Counted from the stretch's first letter, positions 1-9,905 are shown. The stretch is 64,000 nt of DNA from Bradyrhizobium sp. AZCC 2262 (GCF_036924535.1 NZ_JAZHRT010000001.1:4774001-4838000), one strand, 5' to 3'. The notes: generated by a model from the sequence alone, not told the origin. Translations and numbers: made by a program.

Positions 1-1
1 G

Positions 2-801
2 CCCTGGCAGGTCTACTGCCTGGTGCTGGTCTGGGCCTTTATTGCCGCGGCCCTGATGCGGCTGCAGACCCAGACGCCGCTTGGCAGCATTGCCAACGCC
101 ACCCGCGACAATTTCGAGCGCGCCCAGTTTGTCGGCTACGATCCACGCGTGGTACGGCTCTACCAGTTCGCTCTCTCCGGCTTCTTCGCCGGCATCGCCG
201 GCGGACTGTACGTGCTGATCTACGAAATCGTCACCTTCGACACGGTGTCCGCGGCCAAGTCAGCGAATGCGCTGCTCGCCGTCTATATCGGCGGCGCCGG
301 CGGGTTCTTTGGACCGATCCTCGGCACCATCGTGGTGGTGCTGCTGCAGAGCGGGGTCAGCCTGCTCAGCAACGCCTGGCTGCTCTATGTCGGCGTGCTC
401 TTCATCGTGATGGTGATGTACGCGCCGGGTGGACTGATCGGGCTGATCTTCATGCACATGCCGATCTGGCGCGCCGGGCGCCTGCGCGAACTGGCGCTGC
501 CTTATGCGCGGGCGTTTCCGGCCGCACTGCTGGTCTTGCTCGGCTTCGTGTTTATGGTTGAACTCGCGTCCTTCACGACCATCGGCGCGGCGCAGGGCAA
601 GAACTTCTCAATCGGCGGGCATCTCATTGACACCACGGCCCCGCTGCCATGGGTGATCGCGCTAGCCGCCCTTGTCCTGGGTGGGCTGTGGCTGCGCCAC
701 GAGGCACGCAGTTTCCGCGAGCGCTGGGACGCGCTGATGGAAGGCGTCAAGATCCAGGATGGCGTCAAGATGAAGGGCGTAAAGGTGCAGGAGGCAATGT
801 C

Positions 802-805
<4 letters not shown>
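2..805 (+). CDS. livM: Branched-chain amino-acid-type ABC transporter permease LivM, 5' end outside the window
   Basis: Inner-membrane permease of a Liv (HAAT) ABC importer. The reading frame is open from base 2, so the N-terminus lies before the window. Visible residues include the permease loop with NATRDNFERAQFVGYDP and the G-rich segment FFAGIAGGLYVLIYE, both typical of LivM, followed by several membrane segments. After the usual permease end there is an extra hydrophobic segment (about residues 160-225) and a hydrophilic tail in which GVK recurs three times (GVKIQDGVKMKGVK), which is not usual for LivM. The stop overlaps the start of livG by 4 bases, so the two are probably translationally coupled. 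The family call is firm; the substrate is not determined. Confidence 0.9.
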
Positions 806-1565
<760 letters not shown>

Positions 1566-1569
<4 letters not shown>

Positions 1570-2264
1570 TGCTCGAGGTCCGCGATCTCCATGCCTTCTA
1601 CGGCAAGAGCCACATCCTGCAAGGCGTCGATCTCAGGGTCGATCAGGGCGAGATCGTCAGCCTGCTCGGCCGCAACGGGGTCGGCCGCTCGACCGCCTGC
1701 AAAACCATCATGGGGCTGGTGCCGCCGGTCGGCAAGATCGGCTTCAAGGGCAGCCCGATCGCTGGATTGCGGCCCGACCAGATCGCCCATCTCGGCATCG
1801 GCTATGTGCCGGAGGATCGCCAGGTGTTTCCCGGCCTGACCGTGAAGCAGAATCTCGAACTCGGGCTGAAGCGGGCCGGCGTGGTCGGCCGCTGGAAATT
1901 CGAGGACGTGTTTGCGCTGTTTCCAAATCTCGAAGCGCGTCAGGACAATCCGGCCGGCGTGCTCTCGGGCGGCGAGCAGCAGATGCTCACGATGTGCCGA
2001 ACGTTAATGGGCGACCCGGATCTGGTCATCATCGACGAGCCGACCGAGGGGCTTGCGCCCAAACTGGTCGAACAGGTCGGCACCCTCCTGGACGAAATCG
2101 CCAAGCGCGGCACGGCGATCCTGCTGGTGGAGCAGAAACTCACCATCGCGCTGAAAATCTCCCGCCGTCTCTACGTGATGGGCCACGGCCGTATCGTGTT
2201 CGAGGGAACGCCCAGCGAGCTTGCCGCCAATGCCGGCGTGCGCAAGGAGTGGCTGGAGGTTTAG
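1566..2264 (+). CDS. livF: ABC transporter ATP-binding protein LivF with Arg in place of the Walker A Lys
   Basis: Second ATPase of the Liv-type importer, 232 residues, normal for LivF. The start ATG overlaps the livG stop. The signature LSGGEQQML and Walker B LVIIDEPTEGLAP are intact and the switch region reads LLVEQK. The P-loop reads GRNGVGRST, so the lysine that contacts the ATP phosphates is replaced by arginine (codon cgc near 1684-1686). LivG keeps a normal P-loop, so the dimer may have one weakened ATP site. This is what the sequence shows; whether ATP hydrolysis is lost is inference. It is the last gene of its operon and is followed by a palindromic intergenic element. Confidence 0.93.
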
Positions 2265-2282
2265 GGAGCTCCACCGCAATTT

Positions 2283-2370
2283 GTAGGGCGGGCAAAGGCG
2301 CGTGAGCGCCGTGCCCACCCTCAAGCACTCCACTCGTGATGGTGGGCACGCTTCGCTTTGCCCACCCTAC
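2283..2370. repeat. Intergenic palindromic element, family A
   Basis: Imperfect inverted repeat starting gtagggcgggcaaaggcg and ending ctttgcccaccctac, with two inner arms around gtgcccacc and ggtgggcac. Related copies lie at 3642-3730 and 37552-37625, and a variant at 28488-28569. It fills the gap between livF and the aminotransferase and could act as an mRNA end structure. Confidence 0.85.
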
Positions 2371-2486
2371 GACTCGCGCCTGGCGCGATCAAGCGCGCGA
2401 CAACCGACAACTCGGAGCAATGCCTTTGTGGCTGGCGCGGCGCGGATAGGCCATATTGGATCGGTCACCACAACGAGACCATCCGA

Positions 2487-3638
2487 ATGCTTGCCTCACA
2501 GCGCGCCTTGTTCGATATCCCATCTCATATCTGCTACCTGAATGCGGCTTCCTACAGCCCGCTGCCGCTAAAAACTCAGGAAGCCGGCCGCGCCGCCGTT
2601 GGGCGCAAGGGCAGGCCCTGGACGCTCCCGGTCGCCTTTGCGAACGAGCAGCACGAACGTGCGCGGGCTGCTGCTGCCCGCTTGATCAATGCCGAATCTT
2701 CCGATGTCGCGCTGATCCCCGCGATCAGTTACGGCGTCGCGACGGTGGCAAAACTCTTGACGATCGGCCGCAGCACGCGCGTCCTCGTTCTGGAGAACGA
2801 TCACTCCTCTCCGGTACTGGAATGGCAAACGCGGGCCGGGGCGCAAGGCTTTACCGTCGAGACGATCAAGCAGCCGGACGATGGCGACTGGACATCGGCG
2901 GTGCTCGCAGCGATCGAACAACCAGGCGCCCCGCCAGTCAGCCTGGCTTCGATCTCATCGGTACACTGGTCGGACGGCGGGCTTATCGATGTCGACAAAG
3001 TGGGCGCGGCGCTGAAACAGCGGGGCGCGGCCTTCCTGATCGACGCGACACAGAGCGCCGGCGTGCTGGCAATGGACGTAAAGCGCCTCGACCCCGATTT
3101 CGTGATCTTCCCGACCTACAAATGGCTGCTCGGGCCTTACGGCCGCGCCTTTCTCTATGTCGCCCGACGTCATCAGAATGGGATCCCACTCGAACAGACT
3201 TCGGCCGGGCGCCGCAATGTGCGCGCCGAGAACGCGGTGTATTTCACCGACGTCAATTACGTCGGCGATGCCCGTCGCTACGACATGGGCGAGCGCGATC
3301 ATTTCATCTCGATGGAGATGGCCTCGATCGGCATGGAGATGGTGGCCGACTGGGGCGCACCAGCCATTATGCAACGCCTCACGATGCTGACGGAACGGAT
3401 CGCGGCGGGCGTGCGCGGCATCGGCGTCCGCGTGCCGGAGCCTCATCTGCGCGCGCCGCATATATTGAGCCTCGCCTTCAAGGGCGGGATGCCGGCGGGC
3501 CTCGTCGAGGGACTGGCAAGCGAAGGCGTCTACATCGCACCGCGCCTGGGGCGGATGCGCATCTCGCCTCACGTGTACAATGACGAGGCTGATGTCGATC
3601 GGTTCGTTGAGGTGTTGACGCGGCTGCTGCGGGGCTGA
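2487..3638 (+). CDS. Class V aminotransferase (PLP-dependent, cysteine-desulfurase-like fold)
   Basis: PLP enzyme of aminotransferase class V. I chose the ATG at 2487 (MLASQRALFDIP), which gives 383 residues; the in-frame ATG at 2358 would add 43 residues of unrelated sequence overlapping the upstream repeat. Visible motifs are CYLNAASYSPLP at the N-terminus, SSVHWSDGGLID, the PLP-contact DATQSAG and the Schiff-base lysine in TYKWLLGPYGRAF. No catalytic cysteine loop typical of IscS/NifS desulfurases is evident, so kynureninase-like or isopenicillin-epimerase-like chemistry is equally possible. It stands alone between two family A repeats. The substrate cannot be deduced. Confidence 0.85.
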   Translation: MLASQRALFDIPSHICYLNAASYSPLPLKTQEAGRAAVGRKGRPWTLPVAFANEQHERARAAAARLINAESSDVALIPAISYGVATVAKLLTIGRSTRVLVLENDHSSPVLEWQTRAGAQGFTVETIKQPDDGDWTSAVLAAIEQPGAPPVSLASISSVHWSDGGLIDVDKVGAALKQRGAAFLIDATQSAGVLAMDVKRLDPDFVIFPTYKWLLGPYGRAFLYVARRHQNGIPLEQTSAGRRNVRAENAVYFTDVNYVGDARRYDMGERDHFISMEMASIGMEMVADWGAPAIMQRLTMLTERIAAGVRGIGVRVPEPHLRAPHILSLAFKGGMPAGLVEGLASEGVYIAPRLGRMRISPHVYNDEADVDRFVEVLTRLLRG

Positions 3639-3641
3639 CAT

Positions 3642-3730
3642 GTAGGGGGGCAGAGGCGCACTTGCGCCGTGCCCACCATTCGAATGTTCGTACGGAATAT
3701 GGTGGGCACGTTGCGCTTTGTCCATCCTAC
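3642..3730. repeat. Intergenic palindromic element, family A
   Basis: Starts gtaggggggcagaggcgc and ends gcgctttgtccatcctac, with inner arms gtgcccacc and ggtgggcac. It is a second copy of the element at 2283-2370, placed just after the aminotransferase stop. Confidence 0.85.
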
Positions 3731-3751
3731 AAAGCTCGATTAACTCCAACC

Positions 3752-3852
3752 GTCACCCTGAGGCGCGAGCGTAGCGAGCCTCGAAGGGTGATTGGCGGTG
3801 GTGCAAGCGGCTCATCCTTCGAGGCGCGCAAGAGCGCGCACCTCAGGATGAC
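3752..3852. repeat. Intergenic palindromic element, family B, overlapping the monooxygenase 3' end
   Basis: Outer arms gtcaccctgaggcgcg and cgcgcacctcaggatgac with an inner pair around cctcgaagggtg and catccttcgagg. Other copies are at 6882, 39233, 41403, 49823 and 54359. The last codons and the stop of the minus-strand monooxygenase (3843-3845) lie inside this element. Confidence 0.88.
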
Positions 3853-5504
3853 GCAGCACGTTTCTGAACAGGCTCGGCCCGCTCCAACACAAAGCCCTCA
3901 TAGCCCTTGGCCGCGACGTCGTTGCAGATCTGCCGGTAAGGGCCGACGCCGCCGATATAAGGCATGAATATCCGGGGCTTGCCGGGGACGTTGGCGCCCA
4001 TGTACCAGGAATTGGCCTGCGGGTAGAGCGTGGTGGAGGCGACCTCGTTGACGTGCGCGACCCATTTGTCTTCGGCGTCGGTGGCGGCTTCCATCGTGTC
4101 GAGGCCACGATCGCGCATATAGGCCATGCAGTCGGTGATCCAGTCGACGTGCTGCTCGATCGAGACGATCATGTTCGACAGCACCGACGGGCTGCCGGGG
4201 CCGGTGATGACAAAGAGATTGGGAAAGCCTGAACTCATCAGGCCGAGATAGGTGCGCGGACCTGCAGCCCATTTCTGGTTCAGTGTCTCGCCACCGCGCC
4301 CGCGAATATCGATTTTTGCTACCGACCCGGTCATGGCGTCAAAACCGGTCGCCAGCACCAGCGCATCGACTTCGTAATCCTTAGCCCCCGTGCGCACGGC
4401 ATTCTCCGTGATCTCCTCGATCGGGTTGGATTTGATGTCGACCAGCGTCACGTTGGCGCGGTTGAACGTCGCGAAATACTCCGTGTCGATGCAGATGCGC
4501 TTGGACCCGATCGGATGATTGTTCGGCTGCAGCAGTTTTGCGGTCTCCGGGTCCTTGACGATCTCGGCGATCTTTTCCCGGACGAAATTGGCCGCGGTGT
4601 CGTTGGCTTTTTTGTCCAGCGCGAGGTTGTTGTAGACCGACATGAAGGTGAGCCCGCCGCGGTTCCAGCGCGCCTCGTATTTCGAGTGGCGCTCGTTGTC
4701 GCCGTCGTCGAGCGCGCCGCGGTCGGGCATCTCGGTATAGATGCCGTTCTTCGCCACCTCGCGCGCAAAGCGCCTGATCTCGGGATAGTTGGCGCGGAAT
4801 CTTTGCCGCTCTTCTTCCGTGAGCTGTGCATTGCGCGCCGGAATGGAGAAGTTCGCGGTGCGCTGGAACACCGTGAGATGGCTCGCCTGTTCGGCGATCA
4901 CAGGCACCGACTGGATTCCCGACGATCCGGTGCCGATGACGCCGACGCGCTGGCCCTTGAAATCGACCTCTTCGTGCGGCCAGTGGCCGGTGTGGTAGAC
5001 CTTGCCCTTGAACTTATCGAGGCCCCTGATGTCGGGCATCCGCGCGTTCGACAGGCAGCCGGTGGCAAGCACGACGAATTTTGCGGTGGCCGTCCTGCCG
5101 TCGGAAGTCGTGACCGACCACAGCGAGGTGGCCTCGTCGAACACAGCGCTGTCGACGCGGATGTTGAACTGGATATCGGGCCGCAGGTTAAAACGGTCGG
5201 CGACGTGGTTGGCGTATTTCAAAATCTCCGGCTGCGGCGCATAGCGCTCGCTCCAGTCCCATTCCTGCTGCAGCTCTTCGGAGAACGAATAGGAATACTG
5301 CATGCTCTCGACATCGCAACGCGCGCCGGGATAGCGGTTCCAGTACCAGGTGCCGCCGACGCCCGAGCCCTGCTCAAAAACCCGCGCCGTCATCCCCTGC
5401 CCGCGCAACCGGTGCAGCATGTACATGCCGGCAAAGCCTGCACCGACCACGACGACGTCGTAGCTCTCGGCGGATTTGGCGGCGGCGGATGGCATGGCGG
5501 ACAT
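3843..5504 (-). CDS. Flavin-containing monooxygenase, Baeyer-Villiger type
   Basis: FAD- and NADPH-dependent monooxygenase, 553 residues, typical for cyclohexanone-monooxygenase relatives that insert oxygen next to a ketone. The start ATG at 5504 is preceded by agggag at good spacing. The FAD-binding VVVGAGFAGMYM is near residue 20, GVGGTWYWNRYPGARCD follows, the type I Baeyer-Villiger fingerprint reads FKGKVYHTGHWP and the NADPH site GVIGTGSSG. It is divergent from the nitronate monooxygenase across a 232-base gap holding a perfect palindrome. The final residues and stop are encoded by a family B repeat, so the original C-terminus may have been altered. The substrate is unknown; phenylacetone-, steroid- or cycloalkanone-type ketones are possible. 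Confidence 0.92.
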   Translation of the reverse strand: MSAMPSAAAKSAESYDVVVVGAGFAGMYMLHRLRGQGMTARVFEQGSGVGGTWYWNRYPGARCDVESMQYSYSFSEELQQEWDWSERYAPQPEILKYANHVADRFNLRPDIQFNIRVDSAVFDEATSLWSVTTSDGRTATAKFVVLATGCLSNARMPDIRGLDKFKGKVYHTGHWPHEEVDFKGQRVGVIGTGSSGIQSVPVIAEQASHLTVFQRTANFSIPARNAQLTEEERQRFRANYPEIRRFAREVAKNGIYTEMPDRGALDDGDNERHSKYEARWNRGGLTFMSVYNNLALDKKANDTAANFVREKIAEIVKDPETAKLLQPNNHPIGSKRICIDTEYFATFNRANVTLVDIKSNPIEEITENAVRTGAKDYEVDALVLATGFDAMTGSVAKIDIRGRGGETLNQKWAAGPRTYLGLMSSGFPNLFVITGPGSPSVLSNMIVSIEQHVDWITDCMAYMRDRGLDTMEAATDAEDKWVAHVNEVASTTLYPQANSWYMGANVPGKPRIFMPYIGGVGPYRQICNDVAAKGYEGFVLERAEPVQKRAASS

Positions 5505-5627
5505 GAATAAAGGCTCCCTGATATTCTCTTCGATTTGCCAAACAGCATTCCTTCCATAGCGCCAAAGCGCAAGACGCAAATCGGCTGACTGGCCTTGCTT
5601 ATTTTGCGAGGTGGAATGTGTGCTCCC

Positions 5628-5643
5628 CGGGACGGCCGTCCCG
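5628..5643. promoter_or_regulatory. Perfect 16-bp palindrome in the divergent promoter region
   Basis: CGGGACGGCCGTCCCG is its own reverse complement. It lies in the 232-base gap between the divergent monooxygenase genes (starts 5504 and 5737) and is a candidate operator. No regulator gene is adjacent, so the binding protein is unknown. Confidence 0.45.
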
Positions 5644-5736
5644 CTTGGCATGCATACCCCCGATGGGCTAGCGTTCGATCAACACACAAACCAACAATGA
5701 GCGGCTGGCCAGCGGCCGCCACAGGGAGCACCAACC

Positions 5737-6870
5737 ATGAAATCGCCGATCTGCGACATGCTGGGAATTGAGTTTCCGCTGCTCGCCTTCAGCCATTGCC
5801 GTGACGTGGTCGCCGCCGTCAGCCGTGCCGGCGGCTTCGGCGTGCTGGGCGCGACCGCGCATTCGCCTGAGACCATCGAGCAGGAACTGAAGTGGATCGA
5901 CGATCACACCGACGGCAAGCCCTACGGGCTCGACGTGCTGATCCCCGAAAACATTTCGACCGCGGGCGAAAAGGACGTCACCTGGAAGAGCCTGGAGGCG
6001 CGAATCTCGCCGCAGCATCGCGACTTCACCCGCAACCTCTTGAAGAAATACGGCGTCGAGCTGACGACGACCAACGTCGCCGACAACCAGCCGCAGCCGT
6101 TCGACGCGCAGCGCGCACTCGACGTGCTCGACGTCTCCTTCCGCCATCCGATCAAGCTGATCGCGAACGCGCTCGGCGTGCCACCGAAGGCGATGATCGA
6201 CATGGGCAGGAAGCACGATGTCCCGGTCGCGGCGCTGGTCGGCTCGAAGGAACACGCGCTGCGGCAGGTCGCTGCCGGCGTCGATATTCTGGTCGCGCAG
6301 GGCACCGAGGCCGGCGGCCATTGCGGCGAGGTCTCGACCATGGTGCTGGTGCCCGAGGTGATCAAGGCGATCAAGCCGATCCGCGACGTGCCAGTGCTGG
6401 CCGCGGGCGGCATCATGACCGGGCGGCAGATGGCGGCCTGCATGGCGATGGGCGCCGCGGGCGCGTGGACCGGCTCGGTGTGGCTGGCGACGGTGGAATC
6501 CGAAACGACCGAGATTTTTCGCGAGAAGATGATCGCGGCCTCTTCACGCGATGCGGTGCGCTCCAAGGGCCGCACCGGAAAGCCGGCGCGGCAATTGCGT
6601 TCGGTGTGGACCGATGCATGGGACCGCGGGCCGGACAGCCCCGGCGCGCTGCCGATGCCGCTGCAAAGCATCATCAGCCGTGACGCCTTCAACTCGATCG
6701 ACCGCGCGGCCGCCGCAGGGAATGCGCAGGCCCGCGACCTTGTGACTTACTTCGTCGGCCAGGGCGTCGGCCTGATCGACAGCGTGAAATCGGCCGGCGC
6801 CGTGGTGCAGGAATTCAAGGAGGATTTTGCCGATGCGGTGGAGCATATGAATATGCTGATGGAGGAATAG
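5737..6870 (+). CDS. Nitronate monooxygenase (2-nitropropane dioxygenase family)
   Basis: FMN-dependent TIM-barrel enzyme of the NMO family, 377 residues, which oxidises alkyl nitronates or acts as a related FMN oxidoreductase. The ATG at 5737 is preceded by cagggagcaccaacc. Visible motifs are an N-terminal MKSPICDMLGIEFPL, the family's glycine-rich QGTEAGGHCGEVSTM around residue 190 and the phosphate-binding AAGGIMTGRQMAA followed by GAAGAWTGS. It is divergent from the Baeyer-Villiger monooxygenase and followed by a family B repeat and a thiolase-like gene, which hints at a shared catabolic role. The true substrate is unproven; many members are annotated only by fold. Confidence 0.9.
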   Translation: MKSPICDMLGIEFPLLAFSHCRDVVAAVSRAGGFGVLGATAHSPETIEQELKWIDDHTDGKPYGLDVLIPENISTAGEKDVTWKSLEARISPQHRDFTRNLLKKYGVELTTTNVADNQPQPFDAQRALDVLDVSFRHPIKLIANALGVPPKAMIDMGRKHDVPVAALVGSKEHALRQVAAGVDILVAQGTEAGGHCGEVSTMVLVPEVIKAIKPIRDVPVLAAGGIMTGRQMAACMAMGAAGAWTGSVWLATVESETTEIFREKMIAASSRDAVRSKGRTGKPARQLRSVWTDAWDRGPDSPGALPMPLQSIISRDAFNSIDRAAAAGNAQARDLVTYFVGQGVGLIDSVKSAGAVVQEFKEDFADAVEHMNMLMEE

Positions 6871-6881
6871 TATTCGTGGCC

Positions 6882-6980
6882 CATCCTTCGAGACGCCGCT
6901 TCGCGGCTCCTCAGGATGACGGTGTGCCCGTAGCCGTCACCCTGAGGTGCCGTAGCGCAGCGAAGGCCTCGAAGGGCGAC
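6882..6980. repeat. Intergenic palindromic element, family B
   Basis: Contains catccttcgagacgccgc, gctcctcaggatgacgg and then an inverted half, gtcaccctgaggtgccg to cctcgaagggcgac. It lies between the nitronate monooxygenase and the thiolase-like gene. Confidence 0.85.
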
Positions 6981-7016
6981 GGCGTGTCAAATGCCTAGAA
7001 AGAGAACAAAGAAAAA

Positions 7017-8531
7017 ATGTCCAACACCTCCCTCCCCGAAGATCGCATTCCCGTCATCGTCGGTGTCGGCGAGATCGCCGACCGCCCCAAGGACATTGCG
7101 GCCGGGCTCGAACCGATGGCGCTGCTCGAACAGGCCGTGCGGCGCGCGGAGGCGGATAGCGGGGCAAAACTGCTCGATGAACTCGGCTCGCTCGACGTCG
7201 TCAATTTCCTGAGCTGGCGCTACCGCGATCCCGAGAAGCAGCTTGCCGCGCGGCTCGGCGCGACACCCGCGCATTGCTATTATGGCCCGGTCGGCGGCGA
7301 GAGCCCGATCCGCTATATCCACGAAGCGGCAAAGCGCATCGCGCGTGGCGAATGCAGCGTGGCCGTGGTCTGCGGCGCGGAGGCGCAATCCACCGCAACC
7401 AAGGCCGAGCGCGGCGGCATCGCGCTGCCGTGGACGCCGTTCGCGCATGATATCGAGGAGCCGAAGCGCGGCGCGGCATTCCAGAAGCCGATGGCAGTGA
7501 AGCTCGGCGTGTTCCGCCCCATTACGGTCTACCCGCTTTATGAGTCCGCGACTTCGGCGCATTGGGGCCAGACCCCGCGCGAGGCACTCGCCGAATCCGG
7601 CGCGCTATGGTCGACCTATGCGCGCGTCGCTTCCGAGAATGAAAATTCATGGCTGAAGAAGCGCTTCACGTCCGATGAGATCACGACGCCTACACCTGAA
7701 AACCGGTTGATCGCGTGGCCTTATACAAAACTGATGGTGGCGAATCCGACCGTCAACATGGGCGGCGCGGTGCTGCTGACGTCGCTGGCGAAGGCCCGCG
7801 CGGCCGGCGTCCCCGAGGATCGCCTGATCTATCCGATCGGCGGCGCCTCGGCGGAAGAGCCGCGCGATTATCTCGTCCGCGACCAATTTTATGAAAGCCA
7901 TCCGCAGAACGCAGTGTTGAAGGCAGTGATGGACCTTGTCGAGGGCGACGGCAAGAAATTCGACGCCATCGAGCTCTATAGCTGCTTCCCCTGCGTGCCC
8001 AAGATGGCGCGGCGGACGCTCGGCCTTGGACTCGATGTCCAGCCGACCGTCACCGGAGGCCTCACCTTCTTCGGCGCGCCGCTCAACACCTATATGACGC
8101 ATGCGGCCGTCGCGATGGTGCGAAGCTTGCGTAAGCGCGGCAAGCTCGGCCTGCTCTACGGCCAGGGCGGTTTCGTCACCAAGCATCACGGCCTGGTGCT
8201 CTCACGCGAGACGCCGAAAGAGGCGCTCAAGCAGGACACCAGCGTACAGGCCGAGGCCGACCGCAACCGCCGCAAGGTGCCGGACTTCGTCACTGAGGCC
8301 GACGGCAAGGGCAAGATCGAGAGCTTTACCGTGATCTACAAGGGCAAGGGCGAGGTCGAGCACGGCGTGGTGATGATGCGCACCGGGGCCGACGCGCGGG
8401 CACTTGCCCGCATTCCCGCCAGTGACGCGGCGACGCTTGCGCATCTGCTCAATATGGACCGGACGCCGGTGGGAACGATCGGCGATGTCGTCTCGGCTGA
8501 GGACGGCGTGCTGGAGTGGCGGGCGGGGTAG
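7017..8531 (+). CDS. Thiolase-like protein type 1 lacking thiolase catalytic residues
   Basis: 504-residue protein of thiolase fold, usually annotated acetyl-CoA acetyltransferase. N-terminal thiolase signature is VIVGVGEIADRP. By motif alignment the nucleophilic Cys position falls at Gly93-Gly94 (PVGGESPIRYIHEA), the catalytic His of GHP is Ala354 (FFGAPLNTY) and the second Cys is Tyr381 (LLYGQGG), so none of the three catalytic residues is present. The C-terminal 85 residues, from about GKIESFTVIYKGKG to the end, match the extra C-terminal domain of type 1 thiolase-like proteins. A CoA-thioester or lipid-binding or carrier role is more likely than thiolysis. It follows the nitronate monooxygenase after a repeat and has only a weak purine-rich ribosome site. 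Confidence 0.85.
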   Translation: MSNTSLPEDRIPVIVGVGEIADRPKDIAAGLEPMALLEQAVRRAEADSGAKLLDELGSLDVVNFLSWRYRDPEKQLAARLGATPAHCYYGPVGGESPIRYIHEAAKRIARGECSVAVVCGAEAQSTATKAERGGIALPWTPFAHDIEEPKRGAAFQKPMAVKLGVFRPITVYPLYESATSAHWGQTPREALAESGALWSTYARVASENENSWLKKRFTSDEITTPTPENRLIAWPYTKLMVANPTVNMGGAVLLTSLAKARAAGVPEDRLIYPIGGASAEEPRDYLVRDQFYESHPQNAVLKAVMDLVEGDGKKFDAIELYSCFPCVPKMARRTLGLGLDVQPTVTGGLTFFGAPLNTYMTHAAVAMVRSLRKRGKLGLLYGQGGFVTKHHGLVLSRETPKEALKQDTSVQAEADRNRRKVPDFVTEADGKGKIESFTVIYKGKGEVEHGVVMMRTGADARALARIPASDAATLAHLLNMDRTPVGTIGDVVSAEDGVLEWRAG

Positions 8532-8554
8532 CTATCCCACGGGCGCAGATTCTT

Positions 8555-8694
8555 CCCTTCTCCCCTTGTGGGAGAAGGTGCCTTCGCGGAACGCGAAGGC
8601 GGATGAGGGGTCTCTATCCGTGGAGACAGACCCCTCACCCGTCTCGAATGAGCTCGCGCTCATTCGATCCACCCTCTCCCACAAGGGGAGAGGG
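8555..8694. repeat. Intergenic palindromic element, family C (two hairpins)
   Basis: Begins ccttctccccttgtgggaga and ends ctctcccacaaggggagagg. Inner parts ggatgaggggtctc and gagacagacccctcaccc are also inverted. It sits between the convergent thiolase-like gene and the efflux adaptor, where it could serve as a two-way mRNA end. Other copies are at 37474, 39145 and 56803. Confidence 0.88.
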
Positions 8695-8702
8695 CAAGAA
8701 CC

Positions 8703-9905
8703 CTACCCCTTCACGTCCTGCTTCTCCGACGCGGTCGCGGGCTTGCCCCCTGCGCCGGCGCCGACAACCCGAACCTGATCGCCGTCAGCGAGACCATCCG
8801 GCGGCGCGGTGATGACGCGGTCGTCGGCGGCGAGGCCGGAGGCGAGTTCGATTTCGCGGCCGAGGTCGCGGACGATGGTCACTGTCTTGAACAGCACCTT
8901 GTCGTCCCGGCCGACGGTCGCGACCCGCAGGCCGGCCTTGTTGAAGATCAGGGCGCTGGCGGGAATGTGCAGCGGCACCGCGTCGCGCTGCAGACTGAGG
9001 CGGACGCTGGCATAGCCGCCCGGCATCAATTCGCCATTCGCATTGTCGAGCGCAAGCTGCATCCGCGTCGTCCCGGAGGAAACCTCGACCGATTGCGAAG
9101 AGGCCTCTACCGTCGCGGCAAACGTGCGGTTCGGGTATTCCGGCATTACGAGTTCGGCCTTCGCGCCGATCTTGATCGCAGGCACGTAGTTCTGCGGCAC
9201 GTTCACATAGACGCGCAGCTTGGTGATGTCGGAGACGACAAACATCGCCGGGCCTGCCCCGCCACCGGCATTGATCAGCGCGCCGACATCGGTTTCGCGC
9301 GAGGTGACCACGCCGTCGAACGGCACGGTGATTTTCTTGTAGCCCGCGAGCGCTTCCAGCCGTTCGACGTTGGCCTGGCCGGATTTGACGGCGGCCTTCT
9401 TGTTGTTGAGGTCGGCCGTACGCTCGTCGATTTCCTGCATCGAGACGAAATTCGAGGCGAGCAGCGTCTTGCGCCGCGTTAGCGTTGCTTCCGACAGTTG
9501 CGCGCTCGACTGCTGGCTGACGAGGTCGGCCCTCGCCTGCAGCAATTGCTGGTCGAGGTCCGGCGCCTCGATTTCGGCGATCACGTCGCCGGCCTTGACC
9601 CTGGCGCCGATATCGGCGCTCCAGCTTTTAAGATAGCCGCTGACGCGCGCAAAAATCGGCGCGCGCGAATAGGCCTCCAGCCGGCCCGGAAGTTCGAGGG
9701 TGGGATTGAGCGCCCTGCCGCTGGGCGGCGCGACGGCAACCGTCGGAACGGCCTGATTGTCGGTCCATTCCTTCAGCTTTGCGCTGGAATCCTCGCGGGC
9801 GCGAATGCCGGTCGCAACGATCAGTCCGGCTCCGACCACCGCCACAACCCCGAATATGCCCAATTTCCGGCGCGAGACCGGAGGGCGCTGTTCAGTGGGC
9901 GGCAT
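8703..9905 (-). CDS. RND efflux periplasmic adaptor subunit (HlyD/AcrA family)
   Basis: Membrane fusion protein linking an RND pump to an outer-membrane channel. From the ATG at 9905 it has 400 residues with an N-terminal membrane anchor (KLGIFGVVAVVGAGLIVATG), a barrel-sandwich half-motif EAYSRAPIFARVSGYLKSW, a coiled-coil hairpin (about residues 105-170), the second lipoyl half YKKITVPFDGVVTSRETDVG and beta-barrel sequence to the end. It overlaps the 3' end of the pump gene by 14 bases and is translated after it. No outer-membrane factor gene is adjacent, so TolC or another partner must be encoded elsewhere. The exported substrate is unknown. Confidence 0.94.
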   Translation of the reverse strand: MPPTEQRPPVSRRKLGIFGVVAVVGAGLIVATGIRAREDSSAKLKEWTDNQAVPTVAVAPPSGRALNPTLELPGRLEAYSRAPIFARVSGYLKSWSADIGARVKAGDVIAEIEAPDLDQQLLQARADLVSQQSSAQLSEATLTRRKTLLASNFVSMQEIDERTADLNNKKAAVKSGQANVERLEALAGYKKITVPFDGVVTSRETDVGALINAGGGAGPAMFVVSDITKLRVYVNVPQNYVPAIKIGAKAELVMPEYPNRTFAATVEASSQSVEVSSGTTRMQLALDNANGELMPGGYASVRLSLQRDAVPLHIPASALIFNKAGLRVATVGRDDKVLFKTVTIVRDLGREIELASGLAADDRVITAPPDGLADGDQVRVVGAGAGGKPATASEKQDVKG

